Positions 1 to 11,800 of a stretch of DNA of 64,000 nt are shown one piece after another. Origin of the DNA: Linepithema humile (taxonomy: Eukaryota > Arthropoda > Insecta > Hymenoptera > Formicidae). Below the pieces are notes generated by a model. That model saw nothing but the letters and a program-made list of their open reading frames with translations, was not told the origin of the DNA and made no database searches. The stretch's first letter is position 1; every line of letters starts with the position of its first letter. Where the stretch lies: positions 4,960,001 through 5,024,000 of the forward strand of contig NC_090131.1 of assembly GCF_040581485.1 (NCBI RefSeq), read 5' to 3'. The position numbers and the translations under genes are program-made.

Positions 1-964
1 AGGTTCTCTAAATATTTGATAACTGAATTTGAGATGTCATTCATGTTATTAATAATGTTCGGAGTGATTAGTTTGAGCTTCAATATTTTTGAGGTAAGTT
101 CTATTTTTTATTTAGTAGTAAATAGTTTTCATTTAAAAGTAAATAGATATCTAAACAAATTGTATAATACTTTTTAAAAAACAATAATGTCGTTTTCATT
201 GGCATATTTTGTACGACATTATATTACAACTGTGTTTCCTATTATTACACATGTTATACATATTTTTATCAAAAAAGCCTGCCAAAAATAGTTTTTATAT
301 TTGCAAATATTTTTTTATAATTTAAGTTATAGTTATGATGATTATATCATATATATATTGTAGTATAAATTTTAATTTATATAAATTAAGTTTACAGAAA
401 AATTAATCTCAATACTAAAATTTGTGTATTAGGTTTTTCAGATCATAACTTCTACACATAATATTGAGAAACTTTTTATGCTTGCTATAATTACATTTAT
501 CAATGGTTTATACATGTTTTTAGCCAATTTTATTGGACAAGAAATTATAAATCATAATAACCACATATTTGTCACTGCGTAAGATATATATTTACGTTGC
601 ATATTCATAACGCTTTAAAAATCCGTAATAATAAAAGTAAAGATTTATACAATACGCAAATATCAATATAGATATAATTATTGAGATTTATTATATGATA
701 GATATAATATCCGATGGTACATAACTTCTACTCATACGCAAAAACTAATACTGCTGATCTTGCAAAGAGGCAACAAACTTTTTGGGCTAAATGTCGGTGG
801 AATGTTTATAGCATCATTACAGTGTTTTGCTACGGTATAAAAAATTTTATATTATATAATACATTTCAGATGTCATATTTGAGAACGTCAAGATGAAGAT
901 ATGTTTGTTACAGTTAGTCAATGCATCTTTATCTTACTTTACCATCATGTATTCAATACAATGA
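1..964 (+). CDS. Odorant receptor (insect 7tm_6 family), 3' part: last four exons
   Basis: This is the C-terminal part of an insect odorant receptor, a ligand-gated ion channel subunit that pairs with Orco in the dendrite membrane of olfactory neurons. Four exons join in frame: 1-93 (cut by the window edge), 442-578, 702-834 and 914-964. Donors are GTAAGT at 94, GTAAGA at 579 and GTATAA at 835; acceptors end at 441, 701 and 913. The phases are 0, 2 and 0, giving 137 residues before TGA at 962-964. Family features are visible in order: a hydrophobic helix followed by FLANFIGQEI, the block YNIRWYIT split over an intron, ILQRGNKLFGLNVGGMF, and the terminal helix ending SLSYFTIMYSIQ. These match what is known of hymenopteran ORs, where LLQRG and a final SYFT-x-YS are usual. 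No stop or frameshift is visible, so the part in view looks intact. The ligand cannot be inferred. The short frame at 714-896 lies partly in this gene but in the wrong frame. Confidence 0.9.
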
Positions 965-1455
965 TAATAATATATATATCAATTAAAATACTACAAAAAG
1001 AGACATTAAAATAATTGTTATGTAACAATATTATTAAAAAATAAAGTCGCAAGGTTTGAGAAAAAAAGTCAAGGAGTTGATTAAAATATTATATATAACT
1101 TTATTATTCTCTAAATATAGTTAATATATAGAGAATTTTTTGTTTCATCTCTATTCATTCATACACTTATATATAATATATAAAAAATCAGTTGTACAAA
1201 TATATGTACATGTAGTATTATACATATTTTTGCACACTATTTTTTACCACTTAATATGTTCACATGTCAAAATATGTATTCGTTTCACTGCTTTTATGAA
1301 AAAATATATAATAAGTATTCTAAAACATTTTTTAGCATTTATTTATTTTTATATAATTATTTTTTATTTAACTGTTTTATAAAAATCGTAAATATAATTT
1401 ATTCGACAAGATTAAGAATATTGTTAGCATTAATTTGGATTAAATGTGACTTCAG
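965..1455. other. AT-rich spacer between the OR gene and the foldback element
   Basis: This is very AT-rich sequence with TA-rich runs. I see no gene, RNA or repeat family in it. The OR 3' UTR must begin here, but the sequence is too AT-rich to single out one polyadenylation signal. Confidence 0.6.
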
Positions 1456-1644
1456 AAAGGAGGATGTTAAAAATAGGTCGATTTTGACCCATGGTGTGGA
1501 ACCAAAACTACAAATGGTTTCCCTGCTGTCTACAGAAAAACAGACTTTACCACGTGATTCTACTGTATAAAATCTATAAGAAACCATTTGTAGTTTTGGT
1601 TCCACACCATAGGCCAAAATCGACCTATCTTTAACATCCTCCTT
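1456..1644 (+). repeat. Left hairpin end of the foldback element
   Basis: The left arm starts AAAGGAGGATGTTAAAAATA, and the right arm is its near-perfect reverse complement ending at 1644. The arms are ~65 bp around a ~60 bp centre. The whole block reappears in inverted orientation at 3375-3562. A stand-alone hairpin MITE of this kind may have seeded the larger element. Confidence 0.85.
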
Positions 1645-3374
1645 ATAATATCTAATTGTCAATATGGCAGTGCTGTCAGAGCGATCATTGATGTCGTACG
1701 GTCAGAGAATAGCCGCCCAATCATTCCCTTCCTTCAGTATAAACTCCATGCAATTCTTATATTTATGCCAGAAAGACGCGTCTCCTGCAACAGAAATTAT
1801 AATATCTAATTGTCAATATAGCAGCGCTATCACAGCGATCTTTGACGTCGTACGGTCAGAGAATAGCCGCCCAATAATTCCCTTGCTTCAGTATAAACTC
1901 CATGCAATTAAAATATCTCTACCAGAGAGACGCGTCTCCTGCAACAGAAATTATAATATCTAATTGTCAATATAACAGCGCTATCACAGCAATCTTTGAC
2001 GTCGTACGGTCAGAGAATAGCCGTCCAATGATTCCCTTGCTTGAGTATAAACTCCATGCAATTCTCATATGTGTGCCACAGACACGCATCTCATGCAACA
2101 GAAATTATAATATCTAATTGTCAATGATAGCTCTGAAATTATAATTTCTCTTGCATGAGACGCGTCTCTGTGGCACAGATATAAGAATTGCATGGAGTTT
2201 ATACTGAAGAAAGGGAATCATTGGGCGGCTATTCTCTGACCGTACGACGTCAATTATGGCTTGGACAGCGCTTCCATATTGACAATTAGATATTATAATT
2301 TCTGTTGCATGAGATGCGTCTCTCTGTTAGAGATAGAATAATTGCATGGAGTTTATACTGAAGAAAGGGAATCATTGGGCGGCTATTCTCTGACCGTACG
2401 ACGTCAATTATGGCTTGGACAGCGCTTCCATATTGACAATTAGATATCATAATTTCTGTTGCAGGAGACGCGTCTGTGTGGTACAGATATTTTAATTGCA
2501 AGGAGTTTATACTGAAGCAAGGGAATGATTGAGCGGCTATTCTTTGACCGTACGACGTCAAAGATCGCTCTGACAGCGCTGCTATATTGACAATTAGATA
2601 TCATAATTTCTGTTGCAGGAGACGTGTCTGTGTGACACAGATAGAATAATTGCATGGAATTTATACTGAAGCAAAGGAATGATTGGGCGGCTATTCTCTG
2701 ACCGTACGACGTCAATGATCGCTCTGACAGCGCTGCCATATTGACAATTAGATATTATAATTTCTGTTGCATGAGATGCGTCTCTCTGTTAGAGATAGAA
2801 TAATTGCATGGAGTTTATACTGAAGCAAGGGAATGATTGGGCGGCTATTCTCTGACCGTACGACGTCAATTATGGCTTGGACAGCGCTGCCATATTGACA
2901 ATTAGATATCATAATTTCTGTTGCAGGAGACGCGTCTGTGTGGTACAGATATTTTAATTGCAAGGAGTTTATACTGAAGCAAGGGAATGATTGAGCGGCT
3001 ATTCTTTGACCGTACGACGTCAAAGATCGCTCTGACAGCGCTGCCATATTGACAATTAGATATCATAATTTCTGTTGCAGGAGACGTGTCTGTGTGACAT
3101 AGATAGAATAATTGCATGGAATTTATACTGAAGCAAAGGAATGATTGGGCGGCTATTCTTTGACCGTACGACGTCAAAGATCGCTCTGACAGCGCTGCTA
3201 TATTGACAATTAGATATCATAATTTCTGTTGCAGGAGACGTGTCTGTGTGACACAGATAGAATAATTGCATGGAATTTATACTGAAGCAAGGGAATGATT
3301 GGGCGGCTATTCTCTGACCGTACGACGTCAATGATCGCTCTGACAGCGCTGCCATATTGATAATTAGATATTAT
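1645..3374. repeat. 154-bp satellite, 3 + 8 units in opposite orientation
   Basis: The unit contains the shared blocks TATAAACTCCATGCAATT, GAATAGCCGCCCAATCATTC and GACGTCGTACGGTCA or their reverse complements, and is about 154 bp long. Units differ at positions beside GACGTCA (variants AATTATGGC, AAAGATCGC, AATGATCGC). The stretch from about 2286 is repeated from about 2748, a shift of 462 bp or three units, so the right array has a higher-order period. This points to expansion by unequal exchange after insertion. Confidence 0.85.
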
Positions 3375-3562
3375 AAGGAAGATGTTAAAGATAGGTCGAT
3401 TTTGGCCCATGGTGTGGAACCAAAATTATAAATGGTTTTTTATAGATTTTATAGAGTAGAATCACTGGTAAAGTCTGTTTTCCTCTAGACAGCGGGGAAA
3501 CCATTTGTAGTTTTGGTTCCACACCATGGGCCAAAATCGACCTATTTTTAACATCCTCCTTT
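3375..3562 (-). repeat. Right hairpin end of the foldback element
   Basis: This is the reverse complement of the block at 1456-1644, including the central part around GTAGAATCAC. Its outer end, read on the minus strand, again begins AAAGGAGGATGTTAAAAATA. It differs from the left end by scattered substitutions. Confidence 0.85.
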
Positions 3563-4420
3563 ATATGTTGCAATAAAATACGCTGCACTAAAAAGCGGCG
3601 ATTTCGCACTCGCATTCACACCCTAGAAATTGTTTCGTGAATATTAATTTGTGAGAAAAACTGTCTGTCGAATTGCTGCAAGTGTTATATCGATCGATTA
3701 ATGGGCAACCGCGTCTCAGCAAAATAATATTTAAATTGTCGCGATCTCAGAAGGATATTTCTATCGTATTATTTTGCTGTTAGACTAAATTATAGAAAAT
3801 AAATAAAATTAAAAAGTTTTATATATATATATATATATATATTAGAAAAGAGAGAGAGAATATTTAATTACCAGAAGGTGGAAATGAGCGAGTGTTTGCC
3901 AATTTTATCAAACTATTTCAGTGCGAGCTGATAGAGATGATCAGTGTAAAAGATAAATATTTTATCAAATACAATATAAATATTTTAGTTTCAATCGGTT
4001 CCTTTTACTGACAGTTCGTTTGTGACCTTATCAAAAATTGAAATTTGCTTCATTTCACTTAATCTGCTTTTTTAGTATTATAACCACCGGTATTATATTT
4101 TACATATTTCAAAATTTTAAATAAATTCATGTAATATCTAACCTTTTTCTATAATCTAACATTTTTGTATCTATCTTTCTAATATAATACAAATATAATG
4201 CAAATATATTATTAAAAAGTATAATATGTCAATATTATAAATATAATTATATATAAATAATACATTTTATCACAAAATAAAAATTAAATTGTAACTATAA
4301 ATAATTTTTTTAATGTTATATGTGAAAAAATAATTAATAATGTGTGTGACTTGCAGTACAACAATAAAGAACAAAAAGAGTTTCACATTATTACTTAAAA
4401 AATAACAAATAATCACTTAC
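3563..4420. other. AT-rich spacer with a TA microsatellite
   Basis: This is mostly AT-rich sequence with no supported gene. A short (TA)n run lies at about 3820-3842, followed by a short GA run. Nothing else is recognised. Confidence 0.6.
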
Positions 4421-4713
4421 CTTAAAGTTGCTCCGCCGGCGCCTGATGCTCCTCCTCAGCTTCCTCCTCCTCTCAGTCTTCGCAGTCCACGCAGTTTTTC
4501 AAGGCACTCACACGGGACGCGAATAGTTTTTACAACAATTCAAATACTCACACGCGACGCAGGCATTGCACGCGTGCATTTTCGAAGATAAAAATCGCGC
4601 GACACTTTAAACGGCATTCCCGACGTCGCCAGAAAATTTAATCAAAAAGCCCGAAGGCGAATACGATAATTTCTCGATGTCAATCGTGCGCAACGAACAA
4701 AAGCGGAATTGAT
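4421..4713 (-). other. Candidate spliced non-coding or 5' UTR exon
   Basis: On the minus strand this block sits between a good acceptor (TTTTGTATTTTACAG, ending at 4714) and a strong donor (AAG followed by GTAAGTG at 4420-4414). It is much more GC-rich than its surroundings. All three frames contain stops, so it is not an internal coding exon. It could be a 5' UTR exon of a gene extending left out of the window, or part of a long non-coding RNA. An alternative is a chance pair of splice-like sites; RNA evidence would decide. Confidence 0.33.
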
Positions 4714-5863
4714 CTGTAAAATACAAAATCGAGTTTAGATTAGTAGTGAGTTAATCATAATTAACATTTTATAAAGAAAAATATTATACGTATTAAATTT
4801 TTCAATTATTTCTCAAAATACTTATATGCATTAAGAAAGATCTAATTCTTTAATAAATATCAAAAACTTGAATTAAATTTGATTGAAAAAATTGAAATTA
4901 TTTGCGTTGTAAAGCATAAACAATTATTATAATATTAAAATATCAAATAATAAATAAAGATAATTAAAGATGATCCACTAAAGCCCAATGGCTATAATGG
5001 CACCTTTAACGCATTATACATGCGCTTGCCACATAAGAGCCATTGCTCGACTCGCAATGTTGTGTCAGGGTACGTTAGCTTCCCCTTCTGGATAAACCAT
5101 CTGGGTACTGAGCCCTCCCACCACGACAAGGTGTACCCATGAGAGGGGATATAGAGATTCATAAAGATTCATTTTATTGCGATAAAAAGAAAGAATAATT
5201 TCAATAAATGCCAGTAAAGTTACCTAATGCGTTTTGCAATATTTAAAGTATTTTGCTATTTTGTATTATAATGTATAAGCGAATGACAAAGATATAGCAC
5301 GAATATTATCGCACGGATACGTTCAACATCCTGTAGCGTTCACAGCAGGAAGTGATAGAAAGCAGGAAGATCAGAAATAAAACCGATCATTATCTATTTT
5401 TGTTGTTTAATTTACACAAATGGCTTTGCTCTATTTGATGATAAAATTTAGCACGAGACGCGATGATGTTTCATGATAAATGACATAAAATATAAACAAG
5501 ACTATTTTAGAAATAAAAATTAGGGAATCAAGAGAGTAAAAATTATTCTTTCTTAGGAAGGAAAAAATTGTGTAAAGAAGGAAAAATAAAATATTAATCA
5601 GCGAGCGTAGCTGATAATGAAATAATTAATAAATATGAAATACTATCTGAATACGGGCCTAAAACGTTCCCTCTCGCGTTTGTCAATTATCGACATTGCT
5701 TCTGTCAATCCACACGAATTTTATAAACTTCATGCCAATGCAAGCATTGCTTTTCCGTGACAGTATTTCCGTGACGCATTGTTTAATGCTCCATGGAAGA
5801 TTCGTACGAAATAGCGGCGACGATACACACGACCGCTTCTAAGGATGCCCGTGATATGACGCT
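4714..5863. other. Spacer and 5' region of the giant gene, with a possible retroelement scrap
   Basis: Positions ~4970-5155 are a less AT-rich block ending in CCCTCCCACCACGACAAGG and TGTACCCATGAGAGGGGA. It resembles the tail of a non-LTR retroelement, but this rests on impression only. The rest is AT-rich. The promoter and 5' UTR of the giant gene must lie toward 5640-5863, but no clear TATA box or initiator stands out. Confidence 0.3.
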
Positions 5864-8800
5864 ATGCGAATTATCCTTCTCGTCGTATTTTACATTGTGG
5901 CTTATGTGGCAAGAATTGCGGATGGTCGGGATACAACCAGGACTATGCTAGGTAATTGCTTAAACAAATTATGAAATAATTACTTCATGAAATAAATTTC
6001 TCTCTTTTTTTCGAAATGTTTTTCTATCAAGCGTTAAGATTTTTGTCGTAATACAAATGATAATTATTTTCGCAACAATTTTGCTCGTAATCTCCCATTT
6101 CTCTTTTTTTAAATACCTGTAGGAAACAGCGTGAAGCATATTTTCAGACAGAAAAGTAAAATAACACAAGGTAGAATATCTGAACCTGTCGACGACGAAA
6201 TAATTCAGAAAATAAACAGGCATAGCAGGCAAACGTTATTAGTGAATCGAATAGACGGTTTTTCGCAGAACAAAAAAAATTTAGCGCGAGTAAAACGAAA
6301 TCTGCGAAGGAAGAAGAGACGTGCGAAAAAACTGAGCAAAATCGCGCGTCATCAGAATGATGATATCGATGAAGAGAACGTTTCATCGAATATGGCAAGA
6401 TTACAAAGACACCCGATTTGGCAAGTCCCGGAGTCAACGATTGCTACAGTTAATTTGAAGCAAACGACGATTGCACAAGTAATTAATCAATCGTCGTTCA
6501 TGTCTACGAAGCTGCCGTCGCAGTTAAAGAATTCCGATCGCTCCGTCAACAAAACAATTCTTTTTAAATATCCAGATTTGCAAAAGTTATCCAACAAAAA
6601 TATATTTGATAAAAATTTAGTATTTTACAAAATCACAGATCCAAAACTCGGAATTGAATCCGCAAGACCCGCTTTTAAAAAATTGAATACTAAAATACTA
6701 CTTCCTGTATATCCTCTTTCTACTGATATTTCGTCGAATTTTAGTAAATCTCAAGGATTTCAATGGCGATATGGTGGATATAAAAAAGGCATTTCAAGCC
6801 CAAATAAAGGAGACTCATCCGATTATCGTTCAACAAGACCGAGTAGAAGATTTCTGCTAGTACCAATTTCTAAAAACTTGTACGTCTTGAAAAACATTCA
6901 AGATAGTCCTCGAATAGACACAGATAGAATAATTATCTCTGACAAATCAGTAGAAAAAAATAAAGATAACGCAACACCTGCCATGCTTTTATTTAAAGCG
7001 CATCTTCATCACGATATAAAGGATGCAGGCAAAGCGTATCGTCGGAAATATTTCAACAATTATCACTTAACTGATCATAATGCGAATTATTTGTATCCCG
7101 ATCATCGCGTCTTTGAAGAAAAGACGAGTCCTGCGGAAAATTCAATACCACCGTCGTATCCTAACATTTTGTATCCGACTATCGGCTTTCAAACTCATCC
7201 GAATTTAATCGACCTTGCGCCTGAAATATCCCACGAACAAATTATTCATAGTGTTCCAGATTATGAAAACACTTCTCCTACGGATAGCGATATTAATTTC
7301 GACGGTGAAATAGATTCGCTTCTATCATCATCAACTTCCTTTGAGATGCCTTGTTACGATGCAACTTCGTATTTTAAGAAAGATATAAATAACCGCCAAC
7401 CTAACATTTTATCGGCTGTAAAATTGAGCAAAATAAATCAGTTTCAGTCGGAAAACTCTTTGGGATATAACGAGTTCGGTGTTGAAATCACAACTATGGA
7501 CTTTCGAAGTACTTTTGACACGTTGGATTATAATATAGATGCACCAATCACTGCGGGAATGTATTCAACTAGTGTTGATAAAAAAATATTTGACATATCG
7601 CAAAGTGCAGAAGAAACCTCTGAATTTTCAACAAAAAGGAGGAAAGATGATAAAATCAATCTTATGGAATTTTCGACACAATGCGAGTCTGTTTTTGACG
7701 AGTCCGCAATCAAAGATAATAATTTCTTTTCGAATACTACATATTTTTTTACTAATAATGATGAAAATATTTTAAATAATCAAGATATAATTACAGATAA
7801 TAAGAAATTTATAATTTTGACTCCGAGTATAAATAATGATAAACAATCGACTCATATTAACGCTTTTAATAATAAATTGATCGATGAAACGTTATTTAAT
7901 GATTATACCACTAGAATGAATTTGTTCCTTAATGCTGAAAATCACACAATATCTGATGCTAATAAATGGCCGTTAAAGAAAAAGCAGTTTAATGCAAACC
8001 CACGCACTTTATTAATGGCACTTAAACCATTGTCCTCAGATTTGCAAAAATTGTTAAGCGCCGTCGAATTAGTCAATCAGAGTATCAGCAAGGTGCAAAG
8101 CAAACTTTGCGATAAAAAAAACATTGTTAGATTAACGAAAATAAAAAAAGGCAGTAAAAAAAGAAAAACTATGAATATTGCAAAGGCATTGAATAATTCA
8201 CATCATTACAATTCTAATTTCTTCAACAATCAATTTTTGAGCAACAGACGAATTAAAATCAAAAGCGAAATTGTTGCAGATCAAGCAATCAGTGATGTAG
8301 AATTAAAGAAAAGAACAAATTTTTTGTTTTTAAATAAATTAACAACACCATTGTACAAACGTGGAAGCTCGACTAAAAGCTTAAAAATACAGAACGGTCG
8401 TAGAAACTTTCTTATAAAAAGAAAGTTAAATGAGAAAAAGTTTCCCAAATTAGGCGACGTTGAAAGACGCAGAATGTCTCATTTGAGATTTAATAGAAAC
8501 TTAAAATCCTTAACAAAAAACTACGGAGCGCAGAAAGTTAAGTCAGCTCGACAATTTACGAAACCCAGATTTGGAAAAATAACGCACACAACGATACCTA
8601 TTTTAACATTGTCGCGTTTGATAAAAAGTAATGTATCGAGCAAAAGTAATTTTTTAAACAGGCTTTCTTTGTCGGGGAAGAAATCATTTTCGAATATATC
8701 CACGAAAAAGGATGATCAAGCATATTTCTTATCAAATAACAAACGAAACGCGGCGCAACGTAAGAGAGCAATGCAGAAAGAAACAAATAGTTCTGACATG

Positions 8801-11800
8801 GCGGAAAAATTGTCTTCCATTGATCCGCCATCTCACAAGGAAATGACGGCTTACCAAGAAATACTTGGATTGTTGGACGTGACAAAGAAACCTCGAGTGG
8901 AATATCCGACAGTTGTTACCGCGCGGAATGTAACGGAATCACTGCTCGTGTTTACAACAACAGAATTTTTCGCAACTACGACATCCTTGCCGTATTTTAT
9001 TAAAGAACCATCAACCACCGTTTCGACAATTGCGGGACAAGAATCTCCAGAAGCGACTGAGTACGAGTTCATAACGGCTTCTGACTTTGAATACTACGGC
9101 GAAGATTACGACACGCATGATTACACGGGAATATATGAGGATTACGAGGATGAAGGAAACGTCACATCCTGGCATGATTATACGGAAAAAACTACGACTG
9201 CTATGAAGGAAAGAATCGCAACTGGCGTCGTATCGGAAATTATTTTTGAAGAAACAACACGCAGCGTGGCGGAAATCGAAACGTCTACAGAGACATTAAT
9301 TTGGCATACAACAGTTGAATATCCGTTTACTGTTAGTACATTAATTGAAATGACAACTGCGGCGATAATTTCTGAAATTTTGGAAACTGCATCGGTGACA
9401 GAGTCGCCGAGTGCTTTTATCGTAACGATGCCAACTACGCTGCTATTTTATACAGAATCAACGACTCTTTCCATCGATGAGGATGCGATATTATTTAATG
9501 AAATCACGACTGAGAAAGCAGTTACGATATCAGCTATCGTATATCCTACTGAAATAACCGAGATATCCGGCGTAATTCCGATAACCGAAAAATTTATAAC
9601 CGAATCTGCCATGCTGTTGACTCCGCTTTTGGAAGGCATGACAGATATTACTTTGAGAATTACGATTCCTGCAGTTACTAAAATATCAATCAAAGAGACG
9701 ACTGAAAAAGAAACAATAATTACATCAGCGACATTGGCAATGGAATTAACACGAAGTCTTCTTACTGAAACGAGCACATCTTTATATACACTTTCAACTG
9801 CGACATTAGAAACGACCGTAGAAACAAAATCGACCGTTCAAGTTACAACTCCTACCGTAGCTTTAAAACCTCCGGCAATTACAGAAAGACCGCAAACTAC
9901 AACGTCGATAGGCGAAACTATTTCTGTAACCGAAAGAGTCATTATAGTAACAACGATAAAATCTACAACTGCTTTGAGTGGCCGTACAACTTTGCACGAA
10001 GCGAGTAAGATTACGTATATAACGAGAATAGAAACGGAAATGGAAGACGTGACGCCGTTTTCGACGCGAATTGTAACATTCGCAACTCACGTCCCAACGA
10101 ATGCTACAAAAATGGAAGAAAAAATTACTTCAGTTGTCAAAGAGAATAAAACCACATCTATAAAAGAAGTGACTAGTGGAACTATTCCGAAAGAACTGAA
10201 AACTGCCATTACAGAAGTACTCACTACGATTAATGTAACTGCAAAGACTGAGAGTACGATTAAAACCTCGACAATTACAAGCGAAATTATTACTACAAGA
10301 TCTGCCACACCAACAAGCGTAAGCTCACTTACAATTTCAGAAAAAACAGAAACGATTTCAAGCACGGAAGCTGAAGTAACCGCTTCGACACCGGAGGAAG
10401 AGAGTCCGGTTACGCAGATTGAAAAAACTATAACTGCGGACGAAATGACAGCTACAGAAACCCCAACAATCACCGAGATTCCAACAACCACCGAAATTTC
10501 AACAACAATAAAAACCACTGCAACTACCGAAACTATTGAAATTTCAACGACTGGAAAAAGTACAACAATTACCAAAATTCTAACGTCTATTGAAACACCG
10601 ACAGTTACCAAAACTTCAACAGTTGCAGCAAAAACTAGTAAAGTCCCAATAACTATAACAATTATCAGAACCTTAATGCCTAGAAATCTAACAACTGCCA
10701 AAATTCTAACAACTGAACAACCTACTAAAGCTCTAACTACTATCAAACCTTCGGTAACTACTAAAATTCCAACAACTATAGAAACTACGACAATTACAAG
10801 AATATTAATACCTACAAATGTAACAACTACTGAAATTTCGACAACCGAAACTTTAACGCCAACTGAAACTCCAACAATTACCGAACTTTCGACAACTACT
10901 GAAATTTCAACGACTATTAAAAGTACAATAATTACAAAAACATTAATGCCTACAAATGTAACAACTACCGAAATTTCGACAACCGAAACTTTAACGCCAA
11001 CTGAAACTCCAACAATTACCGAACTTTCGACAACTACTGAAATTTCAACGACTATTAAAAGTACAATAATTACAAAAACATTAATGCCTACAAATGTAAC
11101 AACTACCGAAATTTCGACAACCGAAACTTTAACGCCAACTAAAATTCCAACGATCACCGAACTTTCAACAACTATTGAAATTCCAACAACTATAGAAACT
11201 ACGATAATTACAAGAACATTAATACCTACAAATGTAACAACTACCGAAATTTCGACAACTGAAACTTTAACGCCAACAGAAACTTCAACGATTACCGAAC
11301 TTTCGACAACTACTGAAATTTCAACTACTATTGAAAGTACAATAATTAGTGAAACATCAACAACTAGCAAATATCCAACAATTACAAAAATTGCTACAAT
11401 CACCGAAAGTGAAACATATATCGAAACAACAACCACAACAATCGAAATTCTAACGCCTACTAAAACAACTACCGAATCTCCAAAGATCAGCGAAATATCG
11501 ACTACCAGCGAAACTCCAATAATTACAGAAACTGCAATAACCAAAACTCCAACACCTACCGAAATTTTAACAATTATTAGCACTCCAACAATTACCGAAA
11601 CGCCGATAATTATTCAAACTTCACCAATGGCTAAAACTCAAACAATTATCGAAATTCCAGTGACCACCGAAAGTTCAACGATTATGGAAACTCCGACAAT
11701 AACGAGCATTTATATTACGACGTCTTTTTCAATTGAAAGTACAATATCAACCGTGACAACAAAGTTTCCAACAAAAGAATTTACATCAATCACGCCCACG

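Larger units (their letters stand above)
1456..3562. mobile_element. Foldback-type element: hairpin ends around an inverted 154-bp satellite array
   Basis: The outer parts at 1456-1644 and 3375-3562 are copies of one ~190 bp sequence in opposite orientation. Each copy is itself a hairpin with ~65 bp arms starting AAAGGAGGATGTTAAAAATA. Between them lie eleven units of about 154 bp. Three run in one orientation (centred near 1694, 1848 and 2003) and eight in the other, with a regular CGTACG landmark at about 2241, 2395, 2549, 2703, 2857, 3011, 3165 and 3319. The orientation switches near 2125-2135. Long inverted ends made of tandem repeats are the hallmark of foldback DNA elements such as Drosophila FB and Galileo. 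No transposase is present, so it would be non-autonomous. No clear target duplication is visible. The repeated ~90-100 codon frames inside are by-products of the array, not genes. Confidence 0.8.

Noticed and set aside
1664..3410. Series of 70-99 codon frames with nearly the same protein sequence
   Set aside because: They are produced by the 154-bp satellite units of the foldback element; the frame shifts from unit to unit (154 is not a multiple of 3).
4970..5155. Possible non-LTR retroelement tail
   Set aside because: Only the general look of the sequence suggests it; no reading frame, poly-A tail or target duplication is visible, so it is mentioned in the spacer entry but not called as an element.
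10087..11583. 498-codon minus-strand open frame inside the giant gene, Val/Ile/Ser-rich
   Set aside because: It is the antisense of the Thr/Ser-rich mucin repeats; ACN/TCN/GAA codons rarely give stops on the opposite strand. No signal or motif supports it. The same applies to the shorter minus-strand frames at 11710-14766.
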